DNA of 64,000 nt from Piscinibacter sp. (GCA_016706565.1 JADJJI010000011.1:704183-768182), one strand, 5' to 3'; numbered from the stretch's first letter, positions 1 through 8,917 are shown. A program made the numbers and translations. Notes: generated by a model not told the origin, from the letters alone.

Positions 1-924
1 GTGCTTGAGCGCCTCGCGCACCTTGGGCTGGTTCTCGGGCTTGACGAACAGCAGCAGGAAGCCGCCGCCGCCGGCACCGAGGATCTTTCCACCGATCGCG
101 CCGGCATCGCGGGCGGTCTGGTAGATCTGGTCGATCTCGCCGGTGCTGACCTTGTCGGACAGCTGCTTCTTGGTCTGCCAGGCCTCGTGCAGCAGGTCGC
201 CGAACTCCTCGATCGGGCGGTTGCAGCTGTGCAGGATCTGCACCGCTTCCTCGACCATCTCGCGCATGCGCATGAGCTCGGTCTCGCGCTGCTTGAGGTT
301 GGCGATCTTCGATTGCGCCACCTCGGCGGCGATGCGCGAGAAGCCGGTGAAACAGAGCATCAGGTGCTTCTGCAGTTCGTTCAGGCGCTTCTTCTTGACG
401 ATCACCGGCGACACCTGGAAGGCGCCGCTGCGCAGGAACTCGATGCGGTTGAAGCCGCCGAAGGCCGCGGCCACCTGGTCCTGGCTGCCCACGCTCTCGC
501 CGATCACGTTCTGCTCGATGTGGATGGCGTCGCGTGCCAGCTGCTCCTTGCTGACCATGTTGCCCTTCAGCGCGGCCAGCGCATGCACCAGGCCGACGGT
601 GAACGACGAGCTGGAGCCCAGGCCCGAGCGCGCCGGCAGGTCGCCGTCGTGGTGGATCTCCAGGCCCTTGTTGCAGTTGGCCCAGCTCAGCACGCCGCGC
701 ACGGCGGGGTGCTTGATCTCGTCCCAGTGGCGCACGTTCTCGATCGCCGAGTAGACGATGCGGTGCTTGTAGTCGAAGAAGGGCGGCAGGTGCCGGCAGG
801 TGATGTAGCAGTACTTGTCGATCGAGGTGGAGAGCACCTCGCCGCCATGCTTCTGGAACCAGGCCGGGTAGTCGGTGCCACCGCCGAAGAAGGAGATGCG
901 GAACGGCGTGCGCGTGATGATCAT
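1..924 (-). CDS. GHMP-family sugar kinase, HddA-like (3' end beyond window)
   Basis: This reading frame starts at 924 with a clear AAGGAGCA ribosome site just upstream and runs off the left edge, giving 308 visible residues of a family usually about 330-340 long. GHMP-kinase marks are present. The N-terminus reads RTPFRISFFGGGTDYP (residues 5-20), the phosphate-binding motif ARSGLGSSSS lies at about 98-107, and a glycine-rich GGKILGAGGGGF motif lies near the visible C-terminus. The closest families I recall are D-glycero-D-manno-heptose 7-phosphate kinase (HddA) and related kinases of capsule or S-layer glycan pathways, which phosphorylate C1 of a sugar phosphate on the way to a GDP-sugar. 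The exact sugar cannot be read from sequence. It lies 13 bases downstream of a glycosyltransferase-methyltransferase gene and is probably co-transcribed with it, which supports a role in making an activated sugar. Confidence 0.85.
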   Translation of the reverse strand, partial: MIITRTPFRISFFGGGTDYPAWFQKHGGEVLSTSIDKYCYITCRHLPPFFDYKHRIVYSAIENVRHWDEIKHPAVRGVLSWANCNKGLEIHHDGDLPARSGLGSSSSFTVGLVHALAALKGNMVSKEQLARDAIHIEQNVIGESVGSQDQVAAAFGGFNRIEFLRSGAFQVSPVIVKKKRLNELQKHLMLCFTGFSRIAAEVAQSKIANLKQRETELMRMREMVEEAVQILHSCNRPIEEFGDLLHEAWQTKKQLSDKVSTGEIDQIYQTARDAGAIGGKILGAGGGGFLLLFVKPENQPKVREALKH

Positions 925-937
925 CGCCGGTGCTCCT

Positions 938-2470
938 TCAGGCGGCGATCGCGTTCAGCGCGCCCGCCTGCGTGGGTGCGGCGAGGCGGTAGACATGGTT
1001 CGCGTCGACTTCGTCGTCGGGCAGCAGCAGCTCGGCCTGCAGCGTGCGCGCGGTGGTGCGCTCCTGCAGCGTGGTCTGCGTCTTGGTCAGCACCAGCTTC
1101 ATGAAGGCGGCCTGCTCGCGGGCGCATTCCTTCAGCGTGGTGTCGAGGTAGGTCGACGTGGTGACGACGAAGCGGTGCTCGAACCAGCCGAGGTACCAGA
1201 ACCACTCGGTGTAGTAGAGCCACGAGTTCTCGTTCATGGCGCGCACGTGCGTCGGGTCCTGCCAGGCGGTTGGCGCGTGCTCGTAGGGCACTTCGATGTG
1301 GAACTCGCCGCCTTCGGCGAGCAGCGCCAGGCAGTTGCCCATCAGCGTGGGCAGGTCGGCCACGTGCTCCAGCACGTTGTTGGCGTTGATGGCCGAGACG
1401 CTGCCGGCTACGAGGCGCACGGCGCCTGCGGTCGGCGAGGCGGTCTCGAAGGGCAGGGTCAGCGGCTTCGACAGGTCCAGCAGCAGGTCGGGTGCGGCGC
1501 GCTCGAGCACGTCGAGGTTCAGCCAGCCGGCCTTGTAGTCGCGGCCTGAGCCGAGGTTGATGCGCTCGGGCAGCCAGGCCTCGGTGGGCCGGCGCTCGTG
1601 GTGGGCGCCGACGAAGCCGGCGGCGAAGGCCAGCAGGTCGGCATAGGCCTCGATCGGGTCGGCGGCCTCGAAACGCTGCAATGCGGCGCGTGCCACCTCG
1701 TAGAAATCGGCCGTGCCGAAATCCTCGGCGAAGAACTGCTCGAGCTGGTCGCCTTCAAGCCAGAACACGCTGTCTTCGAAGGCGGCGTGCGGGCGTGTCT
1801 GCGCGGTGCGCTCGGAGATGACCGGTGTGCCCAGCGACAGGCAATGCGCCACGCGCGCCTGCTCGAAGCGGCTGCTCTCGTAGAAGTGGCAGTTGACCAC
1901 CGCCTTGGCCTGCGCGATGAACTGGTCGCGCTCGGGGCCGTACAGCGCCGAGTCGAACACCGCGACGGTCAGGCCGAAGGCCTCGATGCGGTCCAGCCAG
2001 GCGCGGCGGCGATCGTTCATGCTGCCGATGAACAGCAGGTCGATCGGGCGCTCCTCCAGCGGCATCGCCTCGGGACTGGCAAGGTAGGGGGCGTGCAGCA
2101 AGGGCACCACCGGCACGGCGTCGGGTTGATCGCTGTAGGCGGCGACGTTGTCGGCGTCGTAGTCGACCACGGCCGACTGGCGCAGCAGCTGGCGGTAGGC
2201 ATCGGAGACGGTGGCGCCGCCCTCGCCGAGCTGCTCGAGGTTGACGAACACGCAGGCATGGCGCTGGCACTGCGTGGCGTCGAAGCCCAGGTGCGCGCCG
2301 AAGACGAAGTTCACCGCGTCGTGGCGCAGCCGGTTCTTCGCCAGGCTCACGTTCGCGCCGAGGCGGCGGAACTGGTAGCGGAAGTAGCGCGCCTGGTCGA
2401 CCAGACCCAGGGAGTGCACGTAGCCGGCGGGTTGCACGATGCACAGATGGATCTCGGGCAGCTTGCTCAT
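938..2470 (-). CDS. Glycosyltransferase-like / SAM methyltransferase fusion protein
   Basis: This 510-residue protein has two modules. Residues 1 to about 295 resemble GT-B glycosyltransferases of the CgeB or group 1 type, with LLFIGSMNDRRRAWLDRIEAFG at 145-166 and the nucleotide-sugar end RFEQARVAHCLSLGTPVISE at 201-220. Residues 300-510 look like a class I SAM methyltransferase, with the motif I region INLGSGRDYKAGWLNLDV at 304-321 and the later SAINANNVLEHVADLPTLM. I chose the ATG at 2470 because MSKLPEIH starts the conserved part; an upstream start would add 11 arginine-rich residues. It probably transfers and/or methylates a sugar of a surface glycan. A similar two-part design is seen in the 670-residue protein ending at 29211. 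The acceptor is unknown. Confidence 0.75.
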   Translation of the reverse strand: MSKLPEIHLCIVQPAGYVHSLGLVDQARYFRYQFRRLGANVSLAKNRLRHDAVNFVFGAHLGFDATQCQRHACVFVNLEQLGEGGATVSDAYRQLLRQSAVVDYDADNVAAYSDQPDAVPVVPLLHAPYLASPEAMPLEERPIDLLFIGSMNDRRRAWLDRIEAFGLTVAVFDSALYGPERDQFIAQAKAVVNCHFYESSRFEQARVAHCLSLGTPVISERTAQTRPHAAFEDSVFWLEGDQLEQFFAEDFGTADFYEVARAALQRFEAADPIEAYADLLAFAAGFVGAHHERRPTEAWLPERINLGSGRDYKAGWLNLDVLERAAPDLLLDLSKPLTLPFETASPTAGAVRLVAGSVSAINANNVLEHVADLPTLMGNCLALLAEGGEFHIEVPYEHAPTAWQDPTHVRAMNENSWLYYTEWFWYLGWFEHRFVVTTSTYLDTTLKECAREQAAFMKLVLTKTQTTLQERTTARTLQAELLLPDDEVDANHVYRLAAPTQAGALNAIAA

Positions 2471-2592
2471 TCTTGGCCTTTCCAGACGACGACGCGGGCG
2501 CAACGGGGCCCGGTGAAGGGAGGTTAGGCGGCGCTCGCTCGCGCTAAAGCCCGATGAAAGGCGGCAAAGCCGGCCAAATCAGGCCGGGTCCG

Positions 2593-3028
2593 CTCGCAGC
2601 CCTTTGCTGACTTTCGACGTCTGCTGTGCGGGTCTTGGGTGGCGCGGCAAAGGCACGCCCGGGCAGGCTACGGCGCTTCGCCTCGGCGGTCGGTGCTGCG
2701 CACCGACTCCCCTGCGATGCTCGGTCTCGCGGCCCCGTCGCCGAACTCACTACGCTCCCTGCGGTCGCTGCGTTCGGACAGCGTCGACGAGTCAGAAGAC
2801 GATGCGCGCTGCGCGCGCGGCCACGAGCCCTGGCCTTGCAGGCCGCGCCGGGCCAGGAGGCCCGGCCGTTCGCAAGGCACAAGCAGTCCACTGGACTGCT
2901 TGTGTCCCTGCTCACCTTCTCGGCACCTCAGAGGCGCGCCTGCGCCTGCCCGGGCGTGCCTTTGCTGAACCAGCGCCTGCCGCGATGCGCGAACCCGGCA
3001 TGAGCGAACGTCAGCAACGGGCCGCAAG
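2593..3028. repeat. Fold-back (inverted-repeat) intergenic element, 436 bp
   Basis: The 565-bp gap between two minus-strand glycan genes holds no convincing gene. It has nested inverted repeats instead. The outer arms 2593-2616 and 3005-3028 match at about 20 of 24 positions. Inner arms 2647-2668 and 2944-2965 are a perfect 22-bp inverted repeat. A third perfect palindrome with 13-bp arms around one base lies at 2878-2904. The core also has a repetitive stretch around 2750-2790 (CTCCCTGCGGTCGCTGCG). I recall similar sequence producing spurious hypothetical proteins in Rubrivivax-like genomes, which would make it a dispersed family, but I cannot confirm copy number from this window. No transposase is present. 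It may be a MITE-like or REP-like element, or a strong hairpin separating transcripts. Confidence 0.6.
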
Positions 3029-3035
3029 CAGATGT

Positions 3036-4646
3036 TCAGACCTTCAGGTGCTCCGGTGGCAGACCTTCGCAGGCGCGATCCCACAGGCGCTCGTACATCG
3101 CCTCGATGTCGCGCGCGAAACGTTCGCCGTCGAACAGCGGCCCGGCGTCACAGCCCTTGCGCAATCGGTCACGGACGGCGGCGAGCTTCGCACTGTCTTG
3201 TGCCAGCGCGGCCACGGTGTCGACATAGCTTGCCTCATCGCTGCAGACCAGTTCGTCGAGTCCGACCTGGTGCAGCAGGCTGGCGGCCACGCGCTGCGCG
3301 AAGGTCTCGCCGATCAACGTGACCACCGGCACGCCCACCCACAGCGCCTCGCCAGCGGTGGTGTGCGCGTTGCACGGCCAGGTGTCGAGAAAGACGTCGG
3401 CGCAGGCCAGCCGCGCCAGGTGCTCGTCCAGCGGCAGCAGCGGCGCGAACAGCAGACGCTCGGCGCCGATGCCGCGCGCGGAGGCCGCGGCGAGCAGCGA
3501 GTCGCGCACGTTGGTGTTCCACTGCAGCAGCCACAGCACAGCGTCCGGCAGTCGTTCGAGCAGCTCGCACCAGCGGTCGAACACCGCCGCCGAAATCTTG
3601 TACGACTGATGGAAGCCGCACAGCACGGTCTTGTCGCTCGGCAGGCCGAATGCGCTGCGGTCGGCGCCGATGGGCCGTGCGCGGCGCGAGTCGTTCGGCT
3701 GGTAGCAGCCGGGCAACTGCGCGATCTTCTCCGCGAAGTGCGCGGCATGGTCCAGCGGCGTCACGATCGGGTCGCCGACGATGTAGTCGATGTAAGAGGC
3801 ACCGCTGGTTCCGGGAAAGGCCAGCCAGTTCAGCTGCAGTGGCGCCGGCCGCGCGGCCAGCACCGGCAGCAGCGTGCCATCGGTGGCGCCCTTCACGTCG
3901 ACGAGGATGTCGATGCCCAGGTCGCGGATGCGCCGCGCCATCGCGTCGTGGCTGCGGCCGCGAACGTCTTCGAAGCGGTGGCAGGCGGCGCGCAGGCGGC
4001 GACGCATCGGGCTGCCGTCGTCGGGCCCGGCGGAGACCAGCGTGACCTCGAAGCGCTCGCGGTCGTGGCTCTCCAGCATCTGCACCATCAGCTGCGCGGT
4101 GGCGTGCTGGTAGAAGTCGGCCGAGAGGTAGGCGATGCGCAGCCGCCCGCCGTGGCGCTGCGCACGGCGCGGTGGCAGCGCCTTGACGAAGGTCTGGAAG
4201 AAGCGCGCGTAGTGTTCGGCGACGCGGCGGATCGCCAGCGGATCATCGCCGAGCACCGCGTGCACGAACGGGTTGACCTGCAGCGGCGCGCCCTCGGGCC
4301 GCGCGCGGATCGCCGCCTCGAGTGCTGCCCACTCGGCATCGGCAGCGGCCCAGCGGCAGCCTTCGCGCTCCATGTAGACGAGCAGGCCACGCGCGAACAA
4401 GGCTTCGTCAAAACCGAGCAGCAGCGCCGTGCGGATGCATTCCGCGGCTTCGAGCTTCATGCCGCAGTCGCGGAACGAGACGCCCAGGCGGTAGTGGGTG
4501 AAGGCGTCGTCCACCTTCAGCGCCAGCGATTGCAGGAAGCACTGGATGGCGTCGGCGTGCAGTTGCCGCCCCTGCAGCTCGACACCGCGCGCGGTGAGCG
4601 TGCGGGCGTCGAGCGCCGCGGCGGGGCGCGAGGCGACGATGGCCAT
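3036..4646 (-). CDS. GT41 (O-GlcNAc transferase/SPINDLY-type) glycosyltransferase, short paralogue
   Basis: This 536-residue protein has a short tetratricopeptide-like N-terminal part (about 15-110), followed by the SPINDLY/OGT catalytic region. GT41 marks are GGRLRIAYLSADFYQHATAQ, DILVDVKGATDGTLLPV, LQLNWLAFPGTSGASYIDY, CGFHQSYKISAAVFDRWCELL and the nucleotide-sugar binding end NAHTTAGEALWVGVPVVT. The ATG at 4646 overlaps the TGA of the upstream paralogue (TGATG), so translation is probably coupled; the reading frame could extend 17 codons upstream but that is less likely. Eukaryotic relatives move GlcNAc or fucose to serine or threonine of proteins. Bacterial relatives near flagellar genes, including in Burkholderia, have been linked to flagellin glycosylation. 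It likely acts in the cytoplasm on flagellin, by inference from the nearby fliC genes. Confidence 0.88.
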   Translation of the reverse strand: MAIVASRPAAALDARTLTARGVELQGRQLHADAIQCFLQSLALKVDDAFTHYRLGVSFRDCGMKLEAAECIRTALLLGFDEALFARGLLVYMEREGCRWAAADAEWAALEAAIRARPEGAPLQVNPFVHAVLGDDPLAIRRVAEHYARFFQTFVKALPPRRAQRHGGRLRIAYLSADFYQHATAQLMVQMLESHDRERFEVTLVSAGPDDGSPMRRRLRAACHRFEDVRGRSHDAMARRIRDLGIDILVDVKGATDGTLLPVLAARPAPLQLNWLAFPGTSGASYIDYIVGDPIVTPLDHAAHFAEKIAQLPGCYQPNDSRRARPIGADRSAFGLPSDKTVLCGFHQSYKISAAVFDRWCELLERLPDAVLWLLQWNTNVRDSLLAAASARGIGAERLLFAPLLPLDEHLARLACADVFLDTWPCNAHTTAGEALWVGVPVVTLIGETFAQRVAASLLHQVGLDELVCSDEASYVDTVAALAQDSAKLAAVRDRLRKGCDAGPLFDGERFARDIEAMYERLWDRACEGLPPEHLKV

Positions 4647-6586
4647 CAGGCCGCCGGCAGGTGATCGGGCGCGAGCCCGGCCACGGCGCGGGCCCACATG
4701 CGCTCGTAGAGGGATTCGATGTCGCGCGCGAAGCGTGCACCGTCGAACAGCGGCGTGCTGCCGCGCTGCTGCACGAGGCGCTCGCGCAGCGCGGCGCGGC
4801 GCGCGGTGTCGCCGGCCAGCGCGATCACGCGCGCCTCGTAGTCGGCCACCGACGCGCAGCTCAGCTCATCCAGCGCCACCGCGTGCAGCAGGCTGGCTGC
4901 CACACGCTGTGCGAAGGTCTCGCCGATCACGGTGACCACCGGCACGCCCACCCACAGCGCCTCGCCGGCGGTGGTGTGCGCGTTGCACGGCCAGGCGTCG
5001 AGGTAGAGGTCGGCGCAGGCCAGGCGGCTGAGGTGCTGGTCCAGCGGCAGCATGGGCGCGAAGCACAGGCGCTCGGGGCCGATGCCTCTGGCGCGCGCCG
5101 CGGCTTCCAGCGCCGACTGCACGTTGGTGTTCCAGCGCATCAGCCACAGCACCGCGCCGGGCACGGCGTGCAGCACGCGGCACCAGCTGTCGAAGACGGC
5201 CTCGGAGATCTTGTATGACTGGTGGAAGGCACACAGCAGCGGCACGCCCTCGGGCGCGCCCCAGTCGCGGCGCGTGGACGGCTGCGGCAAGGCCCGCTTC
5301 GCGTCGTTGGGCTGGTAGCACAGCGGCATCTGCGCGAGCTTCTCGCTGAAGTGCGCGGAGTGGTCCAGCGGCGTGGTGATCGGGTCGCCGATGAAGTAGT
5401 CGACGTACGCTGCGCCGGTCGTGCCCGGGAAGCCGAGCCAGCTCACCTGCAGCGGCGCGGCGCGGTGGGCCGTCACCGGCATCAGCGTGCCGTGGGTCGC
5501 GCCCTTCACGTCGACGAGGATGTCGATGCCGAGCTCGCGGATGCGCCGTGCCATCGCCTCGTGCGACTGGCCGCGCAAGTGCTCGAAGTGTTCGGAGCTG
5601 GCCTCGATGCGCGCGCGCATCGGACTGGCATCGTCCGGCCCGGCGGAGAACAGCGTGACTTCGAAGCGGCTGCGGTCATGCTGTTCGAGCATCTGCACCA
5701 TCAGCTGGCTGGTGGCGTGGGTGTGGAAGTCGGCCGACAGGTAGCCGATGCGCAGGCGGCCCCCGTGGGCCTTGGCCTTGCGCAGCGGCAGCGGGCTCAC
5801 GCGGCTGGCCACGTGCTGTGCATACAGGCGCGCCACCTTCAGTTGCTCCAGCGGGTCGTCGACGAACACCGCATGCGGGAAGGGACCGGTCTCGCCCGGG
5901 CGGTCCGCCGGCGCGGCCTGCACCGCGTGGCGCAGCTTCGCCAGTTCCGTGGCCGCCGGAGCCCAGCGGCAGGCCTCGCGCTCCAGGAAGACGAGCTGCG
6001 CGCGGGCGGCGAGCTCGCTGGCGTCCAACCCGAGCAGCAAGGCAGTGCGCACGCATTCGGCGGCCTCGGCCTTCATGCCCTTGTCCTTGAACGACATGCC
6101 CAGGCGGAAGTGCACGACCGGCTCGTCGATCTTCAGTGCCAGCGCCTGCATGAAGGCGGGGATGGCCTCGTCGTGGCGGTGGCAGCGCTGCAGCGAGACG
6201 GCCAGCGACACCCAGTAGGCATGGTCGCGCGGCGCGCCGGCCGGCAGCGCCAGCAGGCAGGCCACCGCCTCGGCGTTGCAGCCGCGCTCCATCAGGGCGT
6301 GCGACTCCAGTGTGTAGGCCAGCGTCAGGGCCGGTCGCCGCTGGCGCAGCGACTGTGCGCGCTGCGCCGCCACCTCGGAGCGGCCCGCCTTGATCAGGGC
6401 GTGCGCGGCGGCCAGCCCGTAGGCCGATTCGTCGTGCATCGCGAAGGCCTGTTCGAACTCGATCGCCGCCTGGCCCCAGTGCTCGCGCTTCGCGCAGGAC
6501 TGCGCGGCGTTCCACTTGCGGTAGGCGCGCTGCTGCGCCGCCGAGGCGGGCGAGGGCGGGGCGGGTTGGGGCAATGACAAGGCCAT
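4646..6586 (-). CDS. GT41 (O-GlcNAc transferase/SPINDLY-type) glycosyltransferase with TPR domain
   Basis: This 646-residue paralogue of the downstream gene carries a longer tetratricopeptide region (about 20-220, for example YWVSLAVSLQRCHRHDEAIPAFMQAL and VVHFRLGMSFKDKGMKAEAAEC). The GT41 catalytic region follows at about 270-640. The same marks recur: GGRLRIGYLSADFHTHATSQ, DILVDVKGATHGTLMPV, FHQSYKISEAVFDSWCRVL and HTTAGEALWVGVPVVTVIGETFAQ. The two copies are alike along nearly their whole length, so they arose by tandem duplication. The extra N-terminal repeats may give a different acceptor choice. It belongs to the minus-strand glycan group that diverges from fliC. Flagellin is a plausible acceptor, but this is inference from position. 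Confidence 0.9.
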   Translation of the reverse strand: MALSLPQPAPPSPASAAQQRAYRKWNAAQSCAKREHWGQAAIEFEQAFAMHDESAYGLAAAHALIKAGRSEVAAQRAQSLRQRRPALTLAYTLESHALMERGCNAEAVACLLALPAGAPRDHAYWVSLAVSLQRCHRHDEAIPAFMQALALKIDEPVVHFRLGMSFKDKGMKAEAAECVRTALLLGLDASELAARAQLVFLEREACRWAPAATELAKLRHAVQAAPADRPGETGPFPHAVFVDDPLEQLKVARLYAQHVASRVSPLPLRKAKAHGGRLRIGYLSADFHTHATSQLMVQMLEQHDRSRFEVTLFSAGPDDASPMRARIEASSEHFEHLRGQSHEAMARRIRELGIDILVDVKGATHGTLMPVTAHRAAPLQVSWLGFPGTTGAAYVDYFIGDPITTPLDHSAHFSEKLAQMPLCYQPNDAKRALPQPSTRRDWGAPEGVPLLCAFHQSYKISEAVFDSWCRVLHAVPGAVLWLMRWNTNVQSALEAAARARGIGPERLCFAPMLPLDQHLSRLACADLYLDAWPCNAHTTAGEALWVGVPVVTVIGETFAQRVAASLLHAVALDELSCASVADYEARVIALAGDTARRAALRERLVQQRGSTPLFDGARFARDIESLYERMWARAVAGLAPDHLPAA

Positions 6587-6649
6587 GGTCGGGCGAGCGT
6601 AAGCGCCGGGCCCGGCCCGCCAGCGCCGGAAAAGACCGCCCCGAGACGG

Positions 6650-7714
6650 CTATTTCGTCGCGGCGGCGGCGCGCCATTGCGCCGCGCGCTCGCGCCAGGT
6701 GCGCGCCTGCGCCTCCTGGCCCAGGCTCTGGTGGAAGGCCGCGAGGTTGTGCGCGGCGAGGAAGCTGCCGCGCCCGCGCACGCTGTCAGGCAGCTCGGGC
6801 CGCTCGCCGATGGCCACGGCGCGCTGCCACGCGGCCTCGATCCGCGGCAGCAGTGCGGCGGCAAACGCGGGCTGCGCCAGCGCGCAGTCGAGCAGCAGGT
6901 CGCCGAGCGTGAAGAAGAAGTCCGGCGAGTCCTGCCAGCGCGATTGCTCGGCCTGTGCCAGCGCCAGCGCAGCGTCGAAGCGCTGCGTCTTCTTCAGGGT
7001 GAAGAGCAGGCGCACCACCAGGTCGTGCCGCCACGCGGCGCCGGGCTCGCCGCGGCGGTACGCCTCTTCATAGAAGGGCAGGGCTTCGGCGAAGCGCGAG
7101 CGCACTTCGAGATCCTTGCCGAGCTGATAGTGAAGATAGGCATCGTGCGGCTGTTCGGCCAGCGCCAGGCGCAGCAGCCGTTCGTTGCGCCCGGCCTTGG
7201 CCTGCTGCGACGCGGCCAGGTAGCCATCGTGGCCCAGCACCAGCGGCAGGCGGCGCCGCGGCAGCGGGCTTGCCGGCTGTTCGTGGATGCGGCCTTCGTA
7301 GCGCACGCCGGCCGGCAGCACGCGCGGCAGCCAGCTCGGTGCCTCCTGCAGCAGGCCGCCGTCGGCCTCGACCTGGCTGCTCACCGTGATCAGGCCGACG
7401 AAGGCCGGCGGCTCGTCGCGCAGCGCCGACAGCGAGGCTTGGCCTGCGGCGATCCACTCGTCGGCATCGAGGATCAGCCGCCACGGCGCCTCGGTGGCCG
7501 CGAGCGCGCGGTTGCGCGCGGCACTGAAGTCGTCGGCCCAGTCTGCCGATAAGACCCGGGCACCGCAGGCCGCGGCGAGTTCGCGCGTGCCGTCGGTGGA
7601 GCCGGTGTCGAGCACGAGCATCTCGTCGACCCAGGGCTTGGCGCTGTGCAGGCAGCGCTCGATGCAGCGGGCCTCGTTGCGGACGATCATCACCAGCGCG
7701 ACGGCTTCAGACAT
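6650..7714 (-). CDS. GT2 family glycosyltransferase with C-terminal TPR-like repeats
   Basis: The protein is 354 residues from the ATG at 7714. An upstream extension of 117 residues has unusual composition and is unlikely to be coding. It opens with the GT-A fold of GT2 enzymes: ALVMIVRNEARCIERCLHSA, then VLDTGSTDGTRELA (about 34-47) and the metal-binding DADEW at 83-87. The second half (about 180-350) is helical and repeat-rich, with HYQLGKDLEVRSRFAEALPFYEEAYRRG as a tetratricopeptide-like unit. This GT2-TPR design is common for enzymes acting on polysaccharide or protein glycans. It is the first gene of the minus-strand glycan group, and its start faces fliC across a 399-bp gap. Donor and acceptor are unknown. 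Confidence 0.85.
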   Translation of the reverse strand: MSEAVALVMIVRNEARCIERCLHSAKPWVDEMLVLDTGSTDGTRELAAACGARVLSADWADDFSAARNRALAATEAPWRLILDADEWIAAGQASLSALRDEPPAFVGLITVSSQVEADGGLLQEAPSWLPRVLPAGVRYEGRIHEQPASPLPRRRLPLVLGHDGYLAASQQAKAGRNERLLRLALAEQPHDAYLHYQLGKDLEVRSRFAEALPFYEEAYRRGEPGAAWRHDLVVRLLFTLKKTQRFDAALALAQAEQSRWQDSPDFFFTLGDLLLDCALAQPAFAAALLPRIEAAWQRAVAIGERPELPDSVRGRGSFLAAHNLAAFHQSLGQEAQARTWRERAAQWRAAAATK

Positions 7715-8113
7715 GGCCCCGGCATTGTCGCGCAGCACGCATTGGCAACCGGATGTTGCCGTGCGGTCGATGTGAAGGTGGAAGGCCGTGCTATTTCCAC
7801 GATCGACCGCTTGACGAATGGCGCGGACCGGGGGGTGGGATGCGCGAGCACCCTCAAGTTCTGCAGAGCGCGCTCCGATAACCCTCGCAACGGTCCTGGC
7901 AACGGGGCCGTGTCCGGTTAGCCGGCCAATGGTTGAGCAGGGAGTTGAACTGCACGACACAACGGACGACTGGCGCGGGCGGTGCCGGTGGACGGGGCGA
8001 CTCGTCACGTGCACTGGTATAGGCAAGGGTCGAAGCGGAGTGCGCTCCACCAGGCCTGAGTTCAACGCCGGCAGCTAGGCCGGGAGTGTTATCAACTGAC
8101 AGGAGTCTTCATC
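7715..8113. other. Divergent intergenic region between glycosyltransferase and fliC
   Basis: No gene is seen in these 399 bases. They must hold the promoter of the minus-strand glycan genes and of the first flagellin gene. A sigma-28-like site at 7854-7881 faces fliC. A small inverted repeat GGCAAC-N5-GTTGCC lies at 7744-7760, close to the start of the glycosyltransferase, and could be an operator. The ribosome site CAGGAG lies about 10 bases before the fliC start. The predicted fliC leader of more than 220 bases is long. Confidence 0.6.
7854..7881 (+). promoter_or_regulatory. Sigma-28 (FliA) promoter of first flagellin gene
   Basis: TCAAGTTC, 12 bases, then TCCGATAA. This matches the FliA form (TAAAGTTT-N11-GCCGATAA in enterics) except for a one-base longer spacer. 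It lies about 230 bases before fliC, an unusually long leader, and resembles the other sites in this window. Confidence 0.65.
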
Positions 8114-8917
8114 ATGCCCATGACCATCAACACCAACGTGTCGTCGTTGAATGCGCAGCGCAACAGCCTCACCTCGAGCGCTTCGCTGGCCACCTCGCTG
8201 CAGCGCCTGTCCTCGGGCCTGCGCGTCAACTCGGCCAAGGACGACGCCGCCGGCCTGGCCATCGCCGACCGCATGAATGCCCAGATCAAGGGCATCAACG
8301 TCGCGATCCGCAACGCCAACGACGGCATCTCGCTCGCACAGACCGCTGAAGGCGCGCTGGCCACCGTGACCGACGTGCTGCAACGCATGCGTGAACTGGC
8401 GGTGCAGGCCCAGAACGGCACCAACGGCACCAGCGACCGCGCCAACCTGAACACGGAATACCAGCAGCTGTCGGCGGAAATCACCCGCATCGCCGGCCAG
8501 ACCAAGTTCAACGGCACGGCCATCGTCGGTTCGGGCGCCGGTTCCAACACCTTCCAGGTGGGCGCCAACAACGGCGACACGCTGACGATCACGACCTCGC
8601 AGGTCTCGACCGTCGCCGGCGACCTGACCACGGCGGCCAACGCCTCGACCGCAGTCGACGCGCTGGACACGGCGCTGAACACGGTCACCACCAGCCGCGC
8701 CACCTACGGTGCCGCGATGAGCCGCTTCGAGTTCGCGATCAGCAACCTGCAGATCACGGGCGAGAACCAGCAAGCTGCCCGCGGCCGCATCATGGACGCC
8801 GACTTCGCCTCGGAAACGGCGAACCTGTCGCGTGCCCAGATCCTGCAGCAGGCCGGCTCGGCGATGGTCGCGCAAGCGAACCAGCTGCCGCAGAACGTGC
8901 TGTCGCTGCTGCGCTGA
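8114..8917 (+). CDS. fliC: Flagellin (copy 1)
   Basis: This 267-residue protein is a flagellin, the subunit that polymerises outside the cell into the filament. The N-terminal D0/D1 coiled region shows INTNVSSLNAQRN, then LQRLSSGLRVNSAKDDAAG and LAIADRMNAQIKGINVA. The C-terminal D1/D0 region shows RATYGAAMSRFEFAISNL and ARGRIMDADFASETANLSRA, ending LPQNVLSLLR. The variable middle is very short (about 140-190), so the surface domains D2/D3 are nearly absent, as in other small betaproteobacterial flagellins. Several threonines and serines in the middle could accept sugars. A CAGGAG ribosome site precedes the ATG. A sigma-28-like site lies upstream and a strong terminator lies just downstream, so it is probably a single-gene transcript. 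A near-identical copy follows. Confidence 0.97.
   Translation: MPMTINTNVSSLNAQRNSLTSSASLATSLQRLSSGLRVNSAKDDAAGLAIADRMNAQIKGINVAIRNANDGISLAQTAEGALATVTDVLQRMRELAVQAQNGTNGTSDRANLNTEYQQLSAEITRIAGQTKFNGTAIVGSGAGSNTFQVGANNGDTLTITTSQVSTVAGDLTTAANASTAVDALDTALNTVTTSRATYGAAMSRFEFAISNLQITGENQQAARGRIMDADFASETANLSRAQILQQAGSAMVAQANQLPQNVLSLLR

Noticed and set aside
2604-4664. A 686-codon plus-strand frame opposite the short GT41 gene
   Set aside because: It begins inside the fold-back element and then mirrors the glycosyltransferase. Composition is unlike a real protein.
7744-7760. Possible sigma-54 site TGGCAACCGGATGTTGC upstream of fliC
   Set aside because: The GG to GC spacing is two bases too long for a sigma-54 promoter. 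The site is better described as a small inverted repeat.
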